Shown: piece by piece, positions 1 through 25,870 of the stretch
Position numbering within the stretch: position 1 is the stretch's first letter
Layout of the letters: every line of letters starts with the position of its first letter
DNA from: Chrysomallon squamiferum
Lineage: Eukaryota; Mollusca; Gastropoda; Neomphalida; Peltospiridae
Direction: 5' to 3'
NCBI GenBank assembly: GCA_012295275.1
Contig: CM022678.1
Coordinates: 8,119,632 to 8,183,631 of the forward strand
Length of the DNA stretch: 64,000 nt
Program-made: the position numbers and the translations under genes
The notes under the pieces: model-generated
What the model was told of the DNA's origin: nothing
Databases searched by the model: none
What the model saw: only the letters and a program-made list of their open reading frames with translations

Positions 1-542
1 GAGAACTGTGATGTAGAGAACACATTTTACTGCTGCAAGTCGGTCGAACAAGTCGAAAAAAAAAAAAAAAAAAAAATTTCTCGCGAGGAAACTGAACACC
101 TCCTCGTCTTCGTTTTAAAGATGGAAAAGATTATAGTTCCCCGGATTTATTAATAGAAAGAAAAATTCTTCCGCAGCTTCGTCGTTTAACGATTTGCAGC
201 GAAAAAATTGTTTGTTATGACAGAGAGTCGATTTGTTTGTGCGTTTTCTAAACGACGAAGAAAGGAGATACTTAATGTGTTAACTGATATCTTGAGAGAG
301 AGAGGGAGTGAGACAGTTTTATTATAATTTCTTAGAAAATAATAATTATTAGAAAAAAAAAAAAAAAAAAAAGAAAGAAAGAAAAAGAAGTGGAAATATT
401 TTTATGGCTTTTATGACGTTGTGAGAGATGGAAGCAGGATAAAGCGATTAATTTCTAACAGAATATTTTCTTAAAAGAGAGAGAAATATATTTATTACTT
501 TGGTGGCAAATATTTCTGAAGAAAAAAGGGGAAAAAAATCTT

Positions 543-622
<80 letters not shown>

Positions 623-1555
623 GTGAGATTTATAGAACAAACTATTATTAATTTATAAAGAAATACTTCATGAGAAGGTGAGAGAACTTTTTTTTTTTAC
701 TGTATACGAGAAGGAAAAAGGTGGCACGAGAGTAAACAGACGAAATTTCTTTTCACTGATCTAAAGAAAACATTTAAATTTTTTTCTATCTGAAAAGAAA
801 ATTTGCGTAGTTTGGATTTTGTGATGTAAACGATCCAAAGGAAACAAAATAAGTGAAAAAACAAACAAAAACAAACCAACAACAAACAAACAGAATCTGC
901 AAATGTAAAAAAAGGATCGTATTTTCAGCTAATTTAAGAAAGAAGTTTTTTAAACGTTTTATTTTTTTCATTTTTTAATGAAAACAAAACAGCAAGTAAA
1001 GAGGGAGGAGTAAAATTGTGAAGTCAGACAGACTCAGTGATAGAACAAACTTCATACAGAGAACAAACAAAACTTCTTCAGCATATTAAACGAACTGAGT
1101 TTTTGTTTCTGATTATTTTGGTGAAGAAATATAGAAAGGAATTACAACATTTTTACCTACCTGTGTAGAAATATCCTGCGATTGTATGAAAAATTGACTG
1201 CAGCTGATATAAAGGCAACTAGGAACTGTATAAAAAAAAAATATTCCTAGGTAAAATATTTGCTATACTTCCACTGAAAAGATTCGAACTCGACTACTCC
1301 GATGCTTTACAAACTGCTTTACGTTATGGAACATTTTCATCTAGATGTTGCTCTGTGTCTTTGTTTATAATAAATATAAATAATCGCGTGGGAAGCAAGT
1401 AGAAAAGTTCCTGCCAGGAGTAGTCACACAGAGGACTTTATACGTAAACGTTTTTATTATTATTATTAAAATTAAGTTGAAGGTAAATGAACGAGATGGA
1501 CGGAGGATGATGTTGACGCGACGTCTAGGACATTTTGTTTAAATAAGAAATCCAA
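1..1555 (+). other. 5' flank / probable 5' UTR of the long Ser-rich ORF
   Basis: No gene is seen here. The stretch is A-rich with short poly(A) runs (58-77, 354-372) and a long GA tract. An in-frame TAA at 1544-1546 lies just before the first ATG of the following ORF, so coding does not extend further left in that frame. No convincing TATA box or splice acceptor could be assigned, so transcription start and any upstream exon are unknown. Confidence 0.5.
545..618. repeat. (GA)n microsatellite
   Basis: A nearly perfect GA dinucleotide tract of about 74 bp. Low-complexity Ser/Leu open frames on the other strand come from it and are not genes. Confidence 0.95.
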
Positions 1556-4183
1556 ATGTTACCCAAAATGTGGTTTGCCGTTTCGTGCCTCCCCAGCGAC
1601 GACGAGAAGTCGGAGACGAGAAATGAGGGGAGGGAGACTGGCAAACCGAGAACAGCGAAATACAACAACAACAACAACAGCAAGCCCTGCTGCAGCGTCA
1701 AGCCTCTCCAGCGGCAGCTCTCCGAGTTCATGGAGTCGAGCAACGGCTGCCGAAACATTCGCCGAATTTCGTCGAAGATCCTCCCCGCCGCCTGTCACCG
1801 GAGCGGCGAGGTCCGGGCAGACGCGCAGTCGGACGGGCGGGAGATCGACGTGCGGACGATCCTCAGACGCTACAGCAAGACGACGATGGTGCAGAGCAGA
1901 ACGGTCCCCGAGATGCGCAGGAAGACGGAGGAGGCAGGCGGCGTGGGAAACGTCAGGAGGACGTTCTGCCAGACCAACGTCGCGACGAGGCAGACTCCGA
2001 CCGCGTCGACAGCGAGCGAGAAGGACAGACGCGTCGGCGGCGGCTTGAGACGACTGCCGAGTTTGTCAGACTCGTCAGCGACCAGCGGGCAGCAGCCAGC
2101 GAGGAAGCACAGCTGCTACGAGGAAGGAGGAAAAGAGAAGATAACTCCAGCTAAGTGTGGTGGAGCGCCTTTCAGAACGAGGTTGAACAGAGATGACGGG
2201 AGTCAGAGACAGCAGACAGCAGCAGCATCATCATCAAAGGTCAGTTCCGCGTCTTGTAGAAGTGTGCTAAAGAGAGACCAGGCGATCCAGTCAAAGATTC
2301 AGTCCAGTGCATCTTCCAGAAATACGTTGAATAAGGTTAGCCAGAGTTCTTCGCATTCCGCGTCTTCTAGAAAGTCATCGCATTCGTCTCAGGAGACACA
2401 GTTTAAAGTGGAGCGATGCCAGTCTAAGTCAGACACAAACACACGCAGAAAGTCCGTGTACGAGTCTTCACAGACTGCGTCTAAAGCAGAAAGCTCGCAG
2501 TCCAGACCAAACACAAACACAAAAAAACCTTCTAGAAACGTATCAAACGGCTCTCAGGAACGAACACCTAAAGAGGAACCGTTGAGACGAACAAACAGAC
2601 GGACAGACAAGAATGACACGTCAGCTGACAGGCAAAACAGAACGTATTCAGGCTGTTACGAAAATGCGTCTGTACCCGTATTTCAGAACCGGAAGTCGAT
2701 CTACGACATTCCACAAAGCAAAGACGTGTGCGAGAGCTCGGGAGTAACGAAGAGAAACGACTGGACCCGACAGAAAGTCGTCAGGAGACAAAACACTAAT
2801 TCCTCTGCAAAACGAAATGGACAGGAACAAATCCTCGATAAAAGAAAGGGTCAGATTTTTGAAAAAGAAGGAAAAAATTACGACGACACGGAAACAATCT
2901 TGCCCAGCCACAGAAGAGAAAATGAAGCACCGAATTATCAAGCTGAGAACAAAAACGCTGGTAAATGTTTACCCCTGAACAACGCTAATGAAACAAGTAG
3001 CAGGAAGAAAAATTATCACACGCTGTCACACATACCTCACTCGGGTGAGCCAAAAGGTCCACACAGACTGAATAACAAAACCCTCACCGAATCGAAGACT
3101 CTCAAAGCTTTGAACGAGCAGTCGCTGCTGCTGCAGTCGAAGCCGTGCAATCTGAACTCGAGACTTCTGCTTCCTTACGAAAACCGATCGGACGCCGCGG
3201 ATCTGAGAAAGAGGCAGCCCAACTCGGACAGCAGTCCCGAGAATCTGTCGGCCTACAACGACTCCGACCTCTTGTCCAGCTGCCTGTCTGAATACGACAA
3301 CCTCGTGCAGAGTGTCGACGTTTCAGGTGACGACCCTTCGCAAGGACTCGCTCGCAATCAGCAAAACACGACGAACGGTTTGTGTGCTCAAAGTCGTCAC
3401 GTTCCGAAAAACGATCATCGCGTTTCAAATCAGCTTGTTTCAGGAGCTGTCCAGAATGATCAATATAATCAGTTTCCATTAGCCGATTCACATTTTCAAG
3501 ACGATCTGCTTTCAAAAACTGATCAGCGTGGTCCTACTTCTCAGCACATTGTAGAAGTGAGACCACAGATTGTGAGGCGTAACCATGGAAACAAGAGCTC
3601 AAACGAGTCCGGGGCTGGTGGAAGTGTGAGAAGAAGCTGCAGAGCTCCAACAAAACACGTGGTGGAAATACGACCACAGATTCAATTCACTCGCCAGTCG
3701 AAAGTGAAAGTGAAAACTGACGTCACTCCAGAAACCGACAGAAAGAATTTCAAGATGGCTGTTTCTTCTACCAATGTTCAGAGACAAATAGCGAAGTTTT
3801 CAGTGGGCAAAAGTGATTCTTCTGCAGATGAATCGAGGTCAAAGATAAAAGCAAATGAACAAATGATGATACAGAGAAAATCCAAAGATGAAAAGATGAT
3901 AAAGGGTAAAGCAAATGAGGAAAAGCTGACAAACAGAAAAACGAACGACGAAACGACGAAGCCAAACAGCAGACTTCCAAGATTTTCTGTGAAGAGTACT
4001 CGGCCTGAAGAAGAAAAACGTAAAACGAATATTTCAAACGTAACGGACTACGACAGGAACGGATTTCCCGCAGGCAGACCAAATAACCAAATAAAGAATT
4101 TTCCTCAGAAAAGACTCGTAACGAGTCGTACGTCTCCCAGAGCCACACGAGTTTCTTGTATATCGACAGAAACCGGTTTGTAG
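1556..4183 (+). CDS. Long Ser/Arg/Asn-rich disordered protein, N-terminal part
   Basis: An 875-codon frame opens with ATG at 1556, ten bases after an in-frame stop. A second in-frame ATG (1568) is an alternative start. I recognise no domain. The protein is highly polar: a poly-Asn patch near residue 38, Ser/Lys/Arg/Gln-rich segments around residues 220-330, and Lys/Arg/Glu-rich stretches near the end. A short motif occurs twice, HIVEVRPQI near residue 663 and HVVEIRPQI near residue 701, perhaps a linear binding motif. The length without stops in AT-rich DNA, and the balanced codon use, argue for real coding. The frame ends at a TAG inside an overlap with a second, equally long frame of similar composition, so the stop is probably not the true C-terminus. 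It could be a separate gene or the first coding exon of the DYRK4-like kinase downstream. Confidence 0.75.
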   Translation: MLPKMWFAVSCLPSDDEKSETRNEGRETGKPRTAKYNNNNNSKPCCSVKPLQRQLSEFMESSNGCRNIRRISSKILPAACHRSGEVRADAQSDGREIDVRTILRRYSKTTMVQSRTVPEMRRKTEEAGGVGNVRRTFCQTNVATRQTPTASTASEKDRRVGGGLRRLPSLSDSSATSGQQPARKHSCYEEGGKEKITPAKCGGAPFRTRLNRDDGSQRQQTAAASSSKVSSASCRSVLKRDQAIQSKIQSSASSRNTLNKVSQSSSHSASSRKSSHSSQETQFKVERCQSKSDTNTRRKSVYESSQTASKAESSQSRPNTNTKKPSRNVSNGSQERTPKEEPLRRTNRRTDKNDTSADRQNRTYSGCYENASVPVFQNRKSIYDIPQSKDVCESSGVTKRNDWTRQKVVRRQNTNSSAKRNGQEQILDKRKGQIFEKEGKNYDDTETILPSHRRENEAPNYQAENKNAGKCLPLNNANETSSRKKNYHTLSHIPHSGEPKGPHRLNNKTLTESKTLKALNEQSLLLQSKPCNLNSRLLLPYENRSDAADLRKRQPNSDSSPENLSAYNDSDLLSSCLSEYDNLVQSVDVSGDDPSQGLARNQQNTTNGLCAQSRHVPKNDHRVSNQLVSGAVQNDQYNQFPLADSHFQDDLLSKTDQRGPTSQHIVEVRPQIVRRNHGNKSSNESGAGGSVRRSCRAPTKHVVEIRPQIQFTRQSKVKVKTDVTPETDRKNFKMAVSSTNVQRQIAKFSVGKSDSSADESRSKIKANEQMMIQRKSKDEKMIKGKANEEKLTNRKTNDETTKPNSRLPRFSVKSTRPEEEKRKTNISNVTDYDRNGFPAGRPNNQIKNFPQKRLVTSRTSPRATRVSCISTETGL

Positions 4184-7100
4184 CGAAAGACAAGACATTT
4201 GTAAACTCTTACAGTCGTCCCGAGCACGTGAGTACAGTATCCAGTGGATGTACTAGTGTATCAGGAAGACCAATCCCGTCAAAACCGACTCCTGCAACAG
4301 ATTCAGAAAAACAGGTTTCGTCAGTCAGTCAGGTTTTGAAGAAGGAAACGACATCTCATTCTGCATCCAGTCTTTCAGGAGAAGAAGGGAATTTTTACAT
4401 CCCGTGTTTAAATCATGAAAATAAAAGTACTCAAGGTTCAGCAAGAGTTGCCAAAGACAATAAGGAAGGTTTTGCTGTAAGATCAAAACCATTTAGAAAA
4501 GCAGAAAATGAAGAGGGTGTTTGTAATTCTGTACCAAAATGTACTGATACGTTGAACAGTTTGGATGACGGTGATGCTGAAGGAAAGAAACCTGTTAACA
4601 ACGTAAACTCTCCTTTTGTAAGATCGAGAAGCTCTGGGTTCGTGGTCAGAAGGAACTCCAGTTTTTTTAGTGACCAGCCGAGCCCAACAAGACCAATCAG
4701 TTCTGGACAAGCGTCAGGTTCCCAGACCATGATTCCTTGGCATTCCGCAAACACGGTAGAGAGAAACTACAACATTCCAACATCACAACAACAAGACAAT
4801 CTTCTCAGTTTTCATCTGAACGCAGACAACAATCACAATTCATTAAACCAGAACTGTTACCAGGATTCCATCAGCTGCAGTCCATTAAACAGTCCATTGA
4901 GCAGTCCATACGACATCCCCCAGCGACCCAGAAGTCCGGTGCCAAAATTAAATCATTTCGATCTGTTCGATGCTGCCATTCCTGACGGACCTGGAAGTTC
5001 GAAGAACGATTTTCTCACATTTTCTAGCATTCCCCCACGACCACACTGTCCGTCTGTCTACGACGGCTTCGAGTCTGCCTTCCCGACAGATTCATCTTCA
5101 TCCGAGAGCGTGGAATCGTTTCTCTGGTTCGGGAACGGAGTCTCACCTTTCAGACTCTCAGCAGATCTGAATTTTGAAGAAGAATCACCATCATCTTCCT
5201 CTGACACCGCGCAAAGAATTCTGGGTCATGATCTGACTAATCACGGTAAAGAAGAAGTCAGTCCTCATTATGATGACAGGAAGACAAATTCAAGAATTCC
5301 TTCCTGTGTTACAACTGACAGTCAGGAAGCAAAGAGTCGTCATTCGCATGAAAACGGCAACAAAATTTCAAGAAAGTTTAACTTCAGTGCAGATCATAAC
5401 GAGCAGTCAAACAGTTCACGTTATTACGAAAACAAGATAGACTCAGAAATTCCTTCATTCAGTACGAATCATTGTAAGGATGCAAATAGTCCACAGTATT
5501 ATGAAAACAGCAAGAAAATGTCAAGAATTCCTTCGTTTAATTCAACAAGTCGTTCAAAAGGATCGAACAGTCCATGTTATTTGAACGAAAACAAAACTGT
5601 TTCTGATTGTAAGACTCCTTCGTTTGAAACAACCAGGCATCACAAAGAGTCGAGTACAACACCTGGTTTTGACGAGTATCCGTCTTCAGGTAGTAGAAAG
5701 TTCAGACGTGAATCGTCCGATTCTCCAGTTCACCAGACAGAAGCAAGCAGACGTCCTTATCTTGACAGTAAGTCTCTTTCAAGCGTAACTCCTCCTTTTG
5801 ACCCGTCAAGCCATCCTAGAGAACCGTGTACCTATTTTGAAGACTGTGATTCTTTGGATAGCATCAGGTTCAGACTTGGATTATCTGGCGAAACAAACCA
5901 AAACAAGCGATCCAGCAGCTCCTCCTGTTGCGGAGAGTTTGATTCACTGGACAGCAGAAGTAAAAAAAATCCTGCAGCGAGTCTGGCTGCTACTGAACTG
6001 CCAATCAGTGGTCCTTACTCCGAGCCTTGGGATGCCACAAAGCTTAACCACACCTCGAGGTTTGTCATGGAAACAAATACTGACTCCTTAGGTCACAAAT
6101 CCTCCTTAGACGCCACGAGTCTGGGATTCCCTTCGTTTGATTCAACAAGATATGACAAAGAAATCGGTAATTCATCTTATTTCGGGGATCACGGCGCCTT
6201 AGATTCAGGGACATCTTCATTTCAGTTAAAAAGTGAAAAACGTTCAAGGAATCCCGTGTATTTAAAAAACAGTGAAGCAGTTTTGTTTGAGGACTCTTTA
6301 GACTCGAGAACAAACAAAAACAGCTCACTGGATTTAGACAGAAACCGCAGCAAACAGACGACAGGCATTCCCTCGTACTTCGAAACCAGCAAACCCCTGG
6401 ACAGCACAAACACTGTAAACCCTTTCTCCGGCCTGACCCACCCCGACAAAACAACAACCGATCCTCTTCTCTCCTTTGAAAACTGCGGCCCTTCAGACAC
6501 CGCGAAATCGAACTTTGGAGGTTCTGAGACTTTGGATCTCGCAGGTCTGGACTTGGACGGTTCTGAATTTCCAGACGCCACAGAAAAGGTTCGTCATTCG
6601 TCCGGTTTAGAATATCAACACGACGACGGCGACAAACTGAGTTATTTTTTGTTTGGCCTAACAAGTGAAAATAAGGAGGCGGACACTCCTCCCTATTTCG
6701 AGGACAGAGAGACGATTTCGAGTGTGCACAGTGCTTTAGGATCAGTTAGCTCCAGTGATCCGGATAGGTGCTCCACCAATCCTGAGTTTCACATCACTAA
6801 TCCAGGGTTTCTCTCCGCTGATCCAGTCTCCTGTTCCCCTAGCTCGTGGTCGGAGTTTACAGATCCCGGCTCTCAGTCTACTAATCCAGGGTTACAATTC
6901 ACTAATCCGGGATTTCAGTCCACTGATCCAGGCTCTAATTCTGCTAATCCGGTCTCTCACCCCAGTGTTCCGTGTTCAGTCGTCCACGTCAGTATTCAGG
7001 TTACTAACCAGTTTTCTCAAAGTCCGTCATGCTTTTCCATCAACAGGTGTTTTGGGGAAAGACTTCTGAAGTCCAAGGTGCATCCTGAAACTTCTGAAGT

Positions 7101-7233
7101 TTTCAGAACGAAGAAGTCAGATACCGACAAACATGAAAACGGATTTTTTTCTACTAGTGTAGACAACAGAAAACAGGAACATACTAAACCAAAGTGTACC
7201 GAAGAATTCTTTTTAGTGGTAAAAACGTCTTAG
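4087..7233 (+). CDS. Long Ser-rich disordered protein, C-terminal part (frame -1 relative to the first ORF)
   Basis: This frame is open from just after a TAA at 4084-4086 to TAG at 7231-7233, over 1,040 codons. The first in-frame ATG is only at 4729, so roughly 210 codons of same-style sequence would be lost if it were an independent gene. It therefore looks like the continuation of the preceding ORF after a one-base frame change between 4087 and 4183. No known domain is seen. It has internal repeats: a degenerate unit of about 27 residues with an IPSF core and a following NSPxYYEN-like motif (5285-5700, again near 6125), and a near-C-terminal TNPGxxxTNPGFQSTDPG array (about 6765-6960). A donor-like GTG|GTAAAA at 7218/7219 falls in phase 0, matching the phase of the DYRK4-like exon at 10526, so the last five codons may be intronic read-through. 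Confidence 0.7.
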   Translation, partial: PNKEFSSEKTRNESYVSQSHTSFLYIDRNRFVAKDKTFVNSYSRPEHVSTVSSGCTSVSGRPIPSKPTPATDSEKQVSSVSQVLKKETTSHSASSLSGEEGNFYIPCLNHENKSTQGSARVAKDNKEGFAVRSKPFRKAENEEGVCNSVPKCTDTLNSLDDGDAEGKKPVNNVNSPFVRSRSSGFVVRRNSSFFSDQPSPTRPISSGQASGSQTMIPWHSANTVERNYNIPTSQQQDNLLSFHLNADNNHNSLNQNCYQDSISCSPLNSPLSSPYDIPQRPRSPVPKLNHFDLFDAAIPDGPGSSKNDFLTFSSIPPRPHCPSVYDGFESAFPTDSSSSESVESFLWFGNGVSPFRLSADLNFEEESPSSSSDTAQRILGHDLTNHGKEEVSPHYDDRKTNSRIPSCVTTDSQEAKSRHSHENGNKISRKFNFSADHNEQSNSSRYYENKIDSEIPSFSTNHCKDANSPQYYENSKKMSRIPSFNSTSRSKGSNSPCYLNENKTVSDCKTPSFETTRHHKESSTTPGFDEYPSSGSRKFRRESSDSPVHQTEASRRPYLDSKSLSSVTPPFDPSSHPREPCTYFEDCDSLDSIRFRLGLSGETNQNKRSSSSSCCGEFDSLDSRSKKNPAASLAATELPISGPYSEPWDATKLNHTSRFVMETNTDSLGHKSSLDATSLGFPSFDSTRYDKEIGNSSYFGDHGALDSGTSSFQLKSEKRSRNPVYLKNSEAVLFEDSLDSRTNKNSSLDLDRNRSKQTTGIPSYFETSKPLDSTNTVNPFSGLTHPDKTTTDPLLSFENCGPSDTAKSNFGGSETLDLAGLDLDGSEFPDATEKVRHSSGLEYQHDDGDKLSYFLFGLTSENKEADTPPYFEDRETISSVHSALGSVSSSDPDRCSTNPEFHITNPGFLSADPVSCSPSSWSEFTDPGSQSTNPGLQFTNPGFQSTDPGSNSANPVSHPSVPCSVVHVSIQVTNQFSQSPSCFSINRCFGERLLKSKVHPETSEVFRTKKSDTDKHENGFFSTSVDNRKQEHTKPKCTEEFFLVVKTS
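5285..5700 (+). repeat. Coding tandem repeat, ~27-residue unit
   Basis: Degenerate units of about 80 bp encode an IPSF core followed by a Thr/Ser-rich spacer and a SPxYYEN-like end. Cores lie near 5290, 5451, 5524 and 5606, with an isolated further copy near 6125. Confidence 0.6.
6765..6965 (+). repeat. Coding short repeat (TNPG/TDPG motif)
   Basis: About eight imperfect copies of an 8-9 residue unit (TNPGF, STDPG, SANPV variants) near the C-terminus of the long frame. The codons have diverged, so the array is not a fresh expansion. Confidence 0.7.
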
Positions 7234-7583
7234 TTTGATTGTTAAAGAATAACACAGGAATGAATATTAATTTTTGGTTTGAAAGCATGGGCGTTATCTG
7301 GAACCTTTTTTTTTTTGAATTATTTGTTTGTTGTTTGTTTACTCATTTGCTTATTGATTAATTAATTAATTAATTAATTAATTTTTTATTTATATGGTGT
7401 TTTGTTTTTTAAATTATTTGTTAGCTTTTTTTGTTTATTATTATTTGTTATTTGTTATAAAATAACAATAGAATATTTTCATTTCTAATATCTTTTTTAG
7501 TTCTTTTTGTTTTTTGGGGTGTTTTTTGTTTAAATATCAGAACTTGTTAATTTTTCTGTTTTATTTGTACAAGTTTTTAATAT

Positions 7584-7621
<38 letters not shown>

Positions 7622-7843
7622 AGAAGAGAGAGAGAGAAATAAACAAATAGGGAAATAAAGAGAACACTGAAGAGAAAAATGTAGCAAATGAAAGAGAGAA
7701 AAAGAAAGAGAAAACAAAACAGAGAAATAAAACAGAAGAAAAAATAAGATACAGATAACAAGATTATAAGAAAAGAAAGAAAGAAATTAAAAGATACAGA
7801 GGGTGAATGAAAGAGATAAAACTGAAGTAAAGAATAAAGAAAA

Positions 7844-7891
<48 letters not shown>

Positions 7892-10525
7892 TGAAAAAGA
7901 AAAATAATAATAAAAAATGTTCAAGCTGCACGTCTCATTTCACTCGCTGATCATTTTCTTGCTGTTAACTCGCACAAAACATTCCCAGAATTCTCAGCCG
8001 CGTCTGTTGATGTATTTGTCTGTTTTCTGTAGCAACCGTGAAACAACATACTAGATTCTACTTCTTATTTCTTTTTTTTTTCTTTTTTTTTATCAAAATT
8101 CTTTTCTTAACGTTTTCCCCAAGGCATACCTTTCCACGCGTGGGTAACAGGTCAGGTCTGTCTCGTAGTTCAGCTGATGTGTAGCGTGGTTAGTTTTGTT
8201 TTTTCTACTGTTATTCTGAAGATAACGTGACTAATGCAATTTCCAGGATTTTCACTGAAACTGTTAAATATTGACTCTGACTCGAATGCGCAATTTTCTG
8301 TATACGCATGTATATATATTACACACAGTTAAATATATATCGACACACATAAAATATTCAGAAACGTATAGGCAATCAGGCGGTTTACATGTATACATAT
8401 ATACATATATATATAAATGTATATCTATTTAGCAGTGTATTTATTTGTCTTTGTATCTGTCTATCTGGGTGCCCGTCTATTTGTCTGTCTATTTATCTGT
8501 CAGTCTAGCTATCTGTATGTCTGTCTTTCTGTGTGTCTATGTATCATTATCATATCGATCAGGCTATTTGTCTTACTATCTATCTGTCATGTTACGCAAA
8601 TACATTAGGTCATTGTTTTCATATCTTTTTAATTTATATTTTAAATCATTTATCAAAAATATCCTTTTATTTATATATTTATTGTCCTTATTATTATCAG
8701 TTGTACTTTTTCCTCTTTAATAGCTCACCTGTTTTTTTTCCTCTTTAATAGCTCACCTGTTTTTGATTTATTTACGTTTCTCTTTGTATTCGCCAGCTAC
8801 CGTTTTGATTACAACACCTTAATTAGCGTACTGTTTGTTACCTGTTACACAACAATTTATTCTGAATTATTCGCCTTAATTAGAGGCAAGTTCCGACAGA
8901 GAAATGTTTTTTTTTTTTTTTTTTTTTATCTCGAGGAAACTGCTCTTTGATTATTTAACAACCAACCAGAAGAGACATTCCGCGTTTTCAGTTTTTAACA
9001 AAATTAGTTGTCTTTTGTCGTTCTGTTGTGTGAATGTGACGCTTGGAGAGGGAAAGGGAGATGTGTCATAACTTCAGTATCTCACACGTACACGTAGATA
9101 TTTCGTGTACACAAACGAGAATTTTTCCTTTTTGTGTTTATATATATACGTTACTAGCAAGACAGATGTGAAAATATGTCTATGTTGATAACAGGAAAGG
9201 AATAACAACTATTCCGTGTTTTAAAAAAAAAAAAAAAAAAGAAGAAGAAAGGAAAATATGCTTTGATTTATTCGACTTGTTGATAAATGGAAATATTCAG
9301 GACGTTTTAGATGTGGTATTTTGCAGAAATATATTTTTTTTGCTGGACGTTTTAGATGCAGAATGTTTTATTAAAAATACACTAGTAATTGTTATTGCGT
9401 GAAGCGGCCGAAAAGTGTTTGTATTTATAATAATTTTACGTTTTTGATGAAAAATGTTTTACTAAATATAATAATTATTCCGGAATTTTTAGATGAAAGT
9501 TTTACTAAAATATACAAATTTGACTGCTTATTATTTTGTATTTAAATGTAATAATTGCATTTAAGTATTTTACCGAAAAATAATTCATCAGTAATAATGA
9601 TTGTTTTACCGTAAATTTTATTTGATAATGTCTTTACAAATGATTATTATTAACGAGCGGTAACATATATATATATATAAAAATAAAATATATCTATATA
9701 ATTATACTACAAATACTTGTTTAAATAATGATTTAACACTTCTAAATAAATACTCAGGAAATTACCACTGAATATTTTACGAGTAATTAAAGTTATGACG
9801 TATGAAAGTTATTAACGTCCTGATAATCAATATACACATATTAAAAAAAAAAAAAAAAAAAAATTGATGAAAGCAAAATGAAACAACCAGGAAAAATTTC
9901 TCAGCGGTTGACAAACAGACAGTCAGCTTACAGCAAAATGGTAAAAATTAGATTTTAATTTTTGTTTAAATTTGTTTTTGTGTTTCTTACTTACACACAT
10001 AGATAACTGTGCTATTAGTAATTTTGTTATTGTTTGTTATTGTTTTTATTTATTGTTATTTATTTCATCATTATCATCATCATTATTAATGTCATTGTTA
10101 TCATAATAACCATTACTGTCATTGCTATTATTATTGATGCAACTGTTATCATCAGTATCATTATTGTTGTTAATGTAAGTTTCATCATCATCATCATCAC
10201 CATCATCATTTTTGCCATTGCTGATATTATTATTACATCATCATCATTATTTTTATTGCTCTAATACCAATCTCCTCATTATCCCCTTCTCCTTATCCCC
10301 CTCCTCCTTATCACCCTTCTCCTTATCACCCTCCTCCTTATCACCCTTCTCCTTATCACCCTTCTCCTCCTCCTCCTTCTCCTTAGCAACATCATTTGTA
10401 AACAAAATTCACATAATACTTACTAAATCCGCTGTATTCATTCATCTTTTCAAACACTCATGGCAGCACGTACCGGTGAGTTATTTTTTTTTAAAAACCT
10501 AATTTTTAACTTTATTTTTACCCAG
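7234..10525. other. Non-coding gap: simple-repeat-rich intergenic DNA or first DYRK4 intron
   Basis: No supported exon. Contents: T-rich DNA with ATTA repeats (7355-7385), GA tracts (about 7587-7640 and 7847-7888), TATA-rich patches (8370-8415, 9666-9680), a near-perfect 30-bp tandem duplication around 8706-8765 (unit containing CCTCTTTAATAGCTCACC), ATC/ATT trinucleotide repeats (10060-10260), and a TCCTTATCACCC minisatellite (10285-10385). If the phase-0 donor at 7219 is used, this is a 3.3-kb intron; otherwise it separates two genes. Confidence 0.55.
10285..10385. repeat. TCCTTATCACCC minisatellite
   Basis: Roughly eight copies of a 12-bp pyrimidine-rich unit (CTCCTTATCACC variants), about 140 bp upstream of the first recognisable DYRK4-like exon. 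Confidence 0.8.
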
Positions 10526-25161
<14,636 letters not shown>

Positions 25162-25815
25162 CTGAGTGGTTACTACTTTGTTTTACTGAAACAAACATAG
25201 TACTACACTGTTTTACTAAAACAAACTCAGTACTACATTGTTTTACTAAAGCAAACTTAGAAATACATTGTCGTACTACATTGTTTTACTAAAACGAACA
25301 TAGTAAATGTTTTATTTATTTGTCATTTTGAAAAAGAACATTGTTTTCTTTTTTTCTTCTGTTTTTTTTTTTGTTTCGATTACGTCATTGTTGAAAGAAA
25401 AAAAAAAAACAGAGATTAAAAAATTGCTCAACTAGTTTTTTTTTATATATATCTGTATATATATATATAAAACTGTGATAAATGGATTTGACAAGGTAAT
25501 GAACAAAAAAATAAATAATTTAAAAACAAAAGTTTTAAAAATTAAAACTTTTTAAAAAAGAAAAAGAAAAAAGGACAGAACAGTATATATTTTTATTATT
25601 TTGCTATCAAAACTTTTTTTTAAATTTATTTTAATTTTAATTTTTAACATTTTTTTTTTGTGCAATTCTTTGTATCTTTCCGAGATATTTTAAAATCTTT
25701 TATCCTCTCTTGAATCATGGTATTAGAAAGTTTATATTTTATACTTTTTTATTTTGAAATATTTGTTAGAGTTATTGGTTTTTTTCATTTTAACTTTGCT
25801 CAACTTTCTATATTC

Positions 25816-25870
<55 letters not shown>

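Noticed and set aside
1575-2048. 157-codon Arg/Ala/Thr-rich frame overlapping the long ORF in another frame
   Set aside because: It overlaps the 875-codon frame completely; its Arg-rich composition follows from the GC-rich local sequence.
4156-7233. Second long frame as an independent gene starting at TTG 4156
   Set aside because: TTG starts are not expected in nuclear animal genes, the first ATG is at 4729, and the frame is already open from 4087. A frame change in one coding region fits better.
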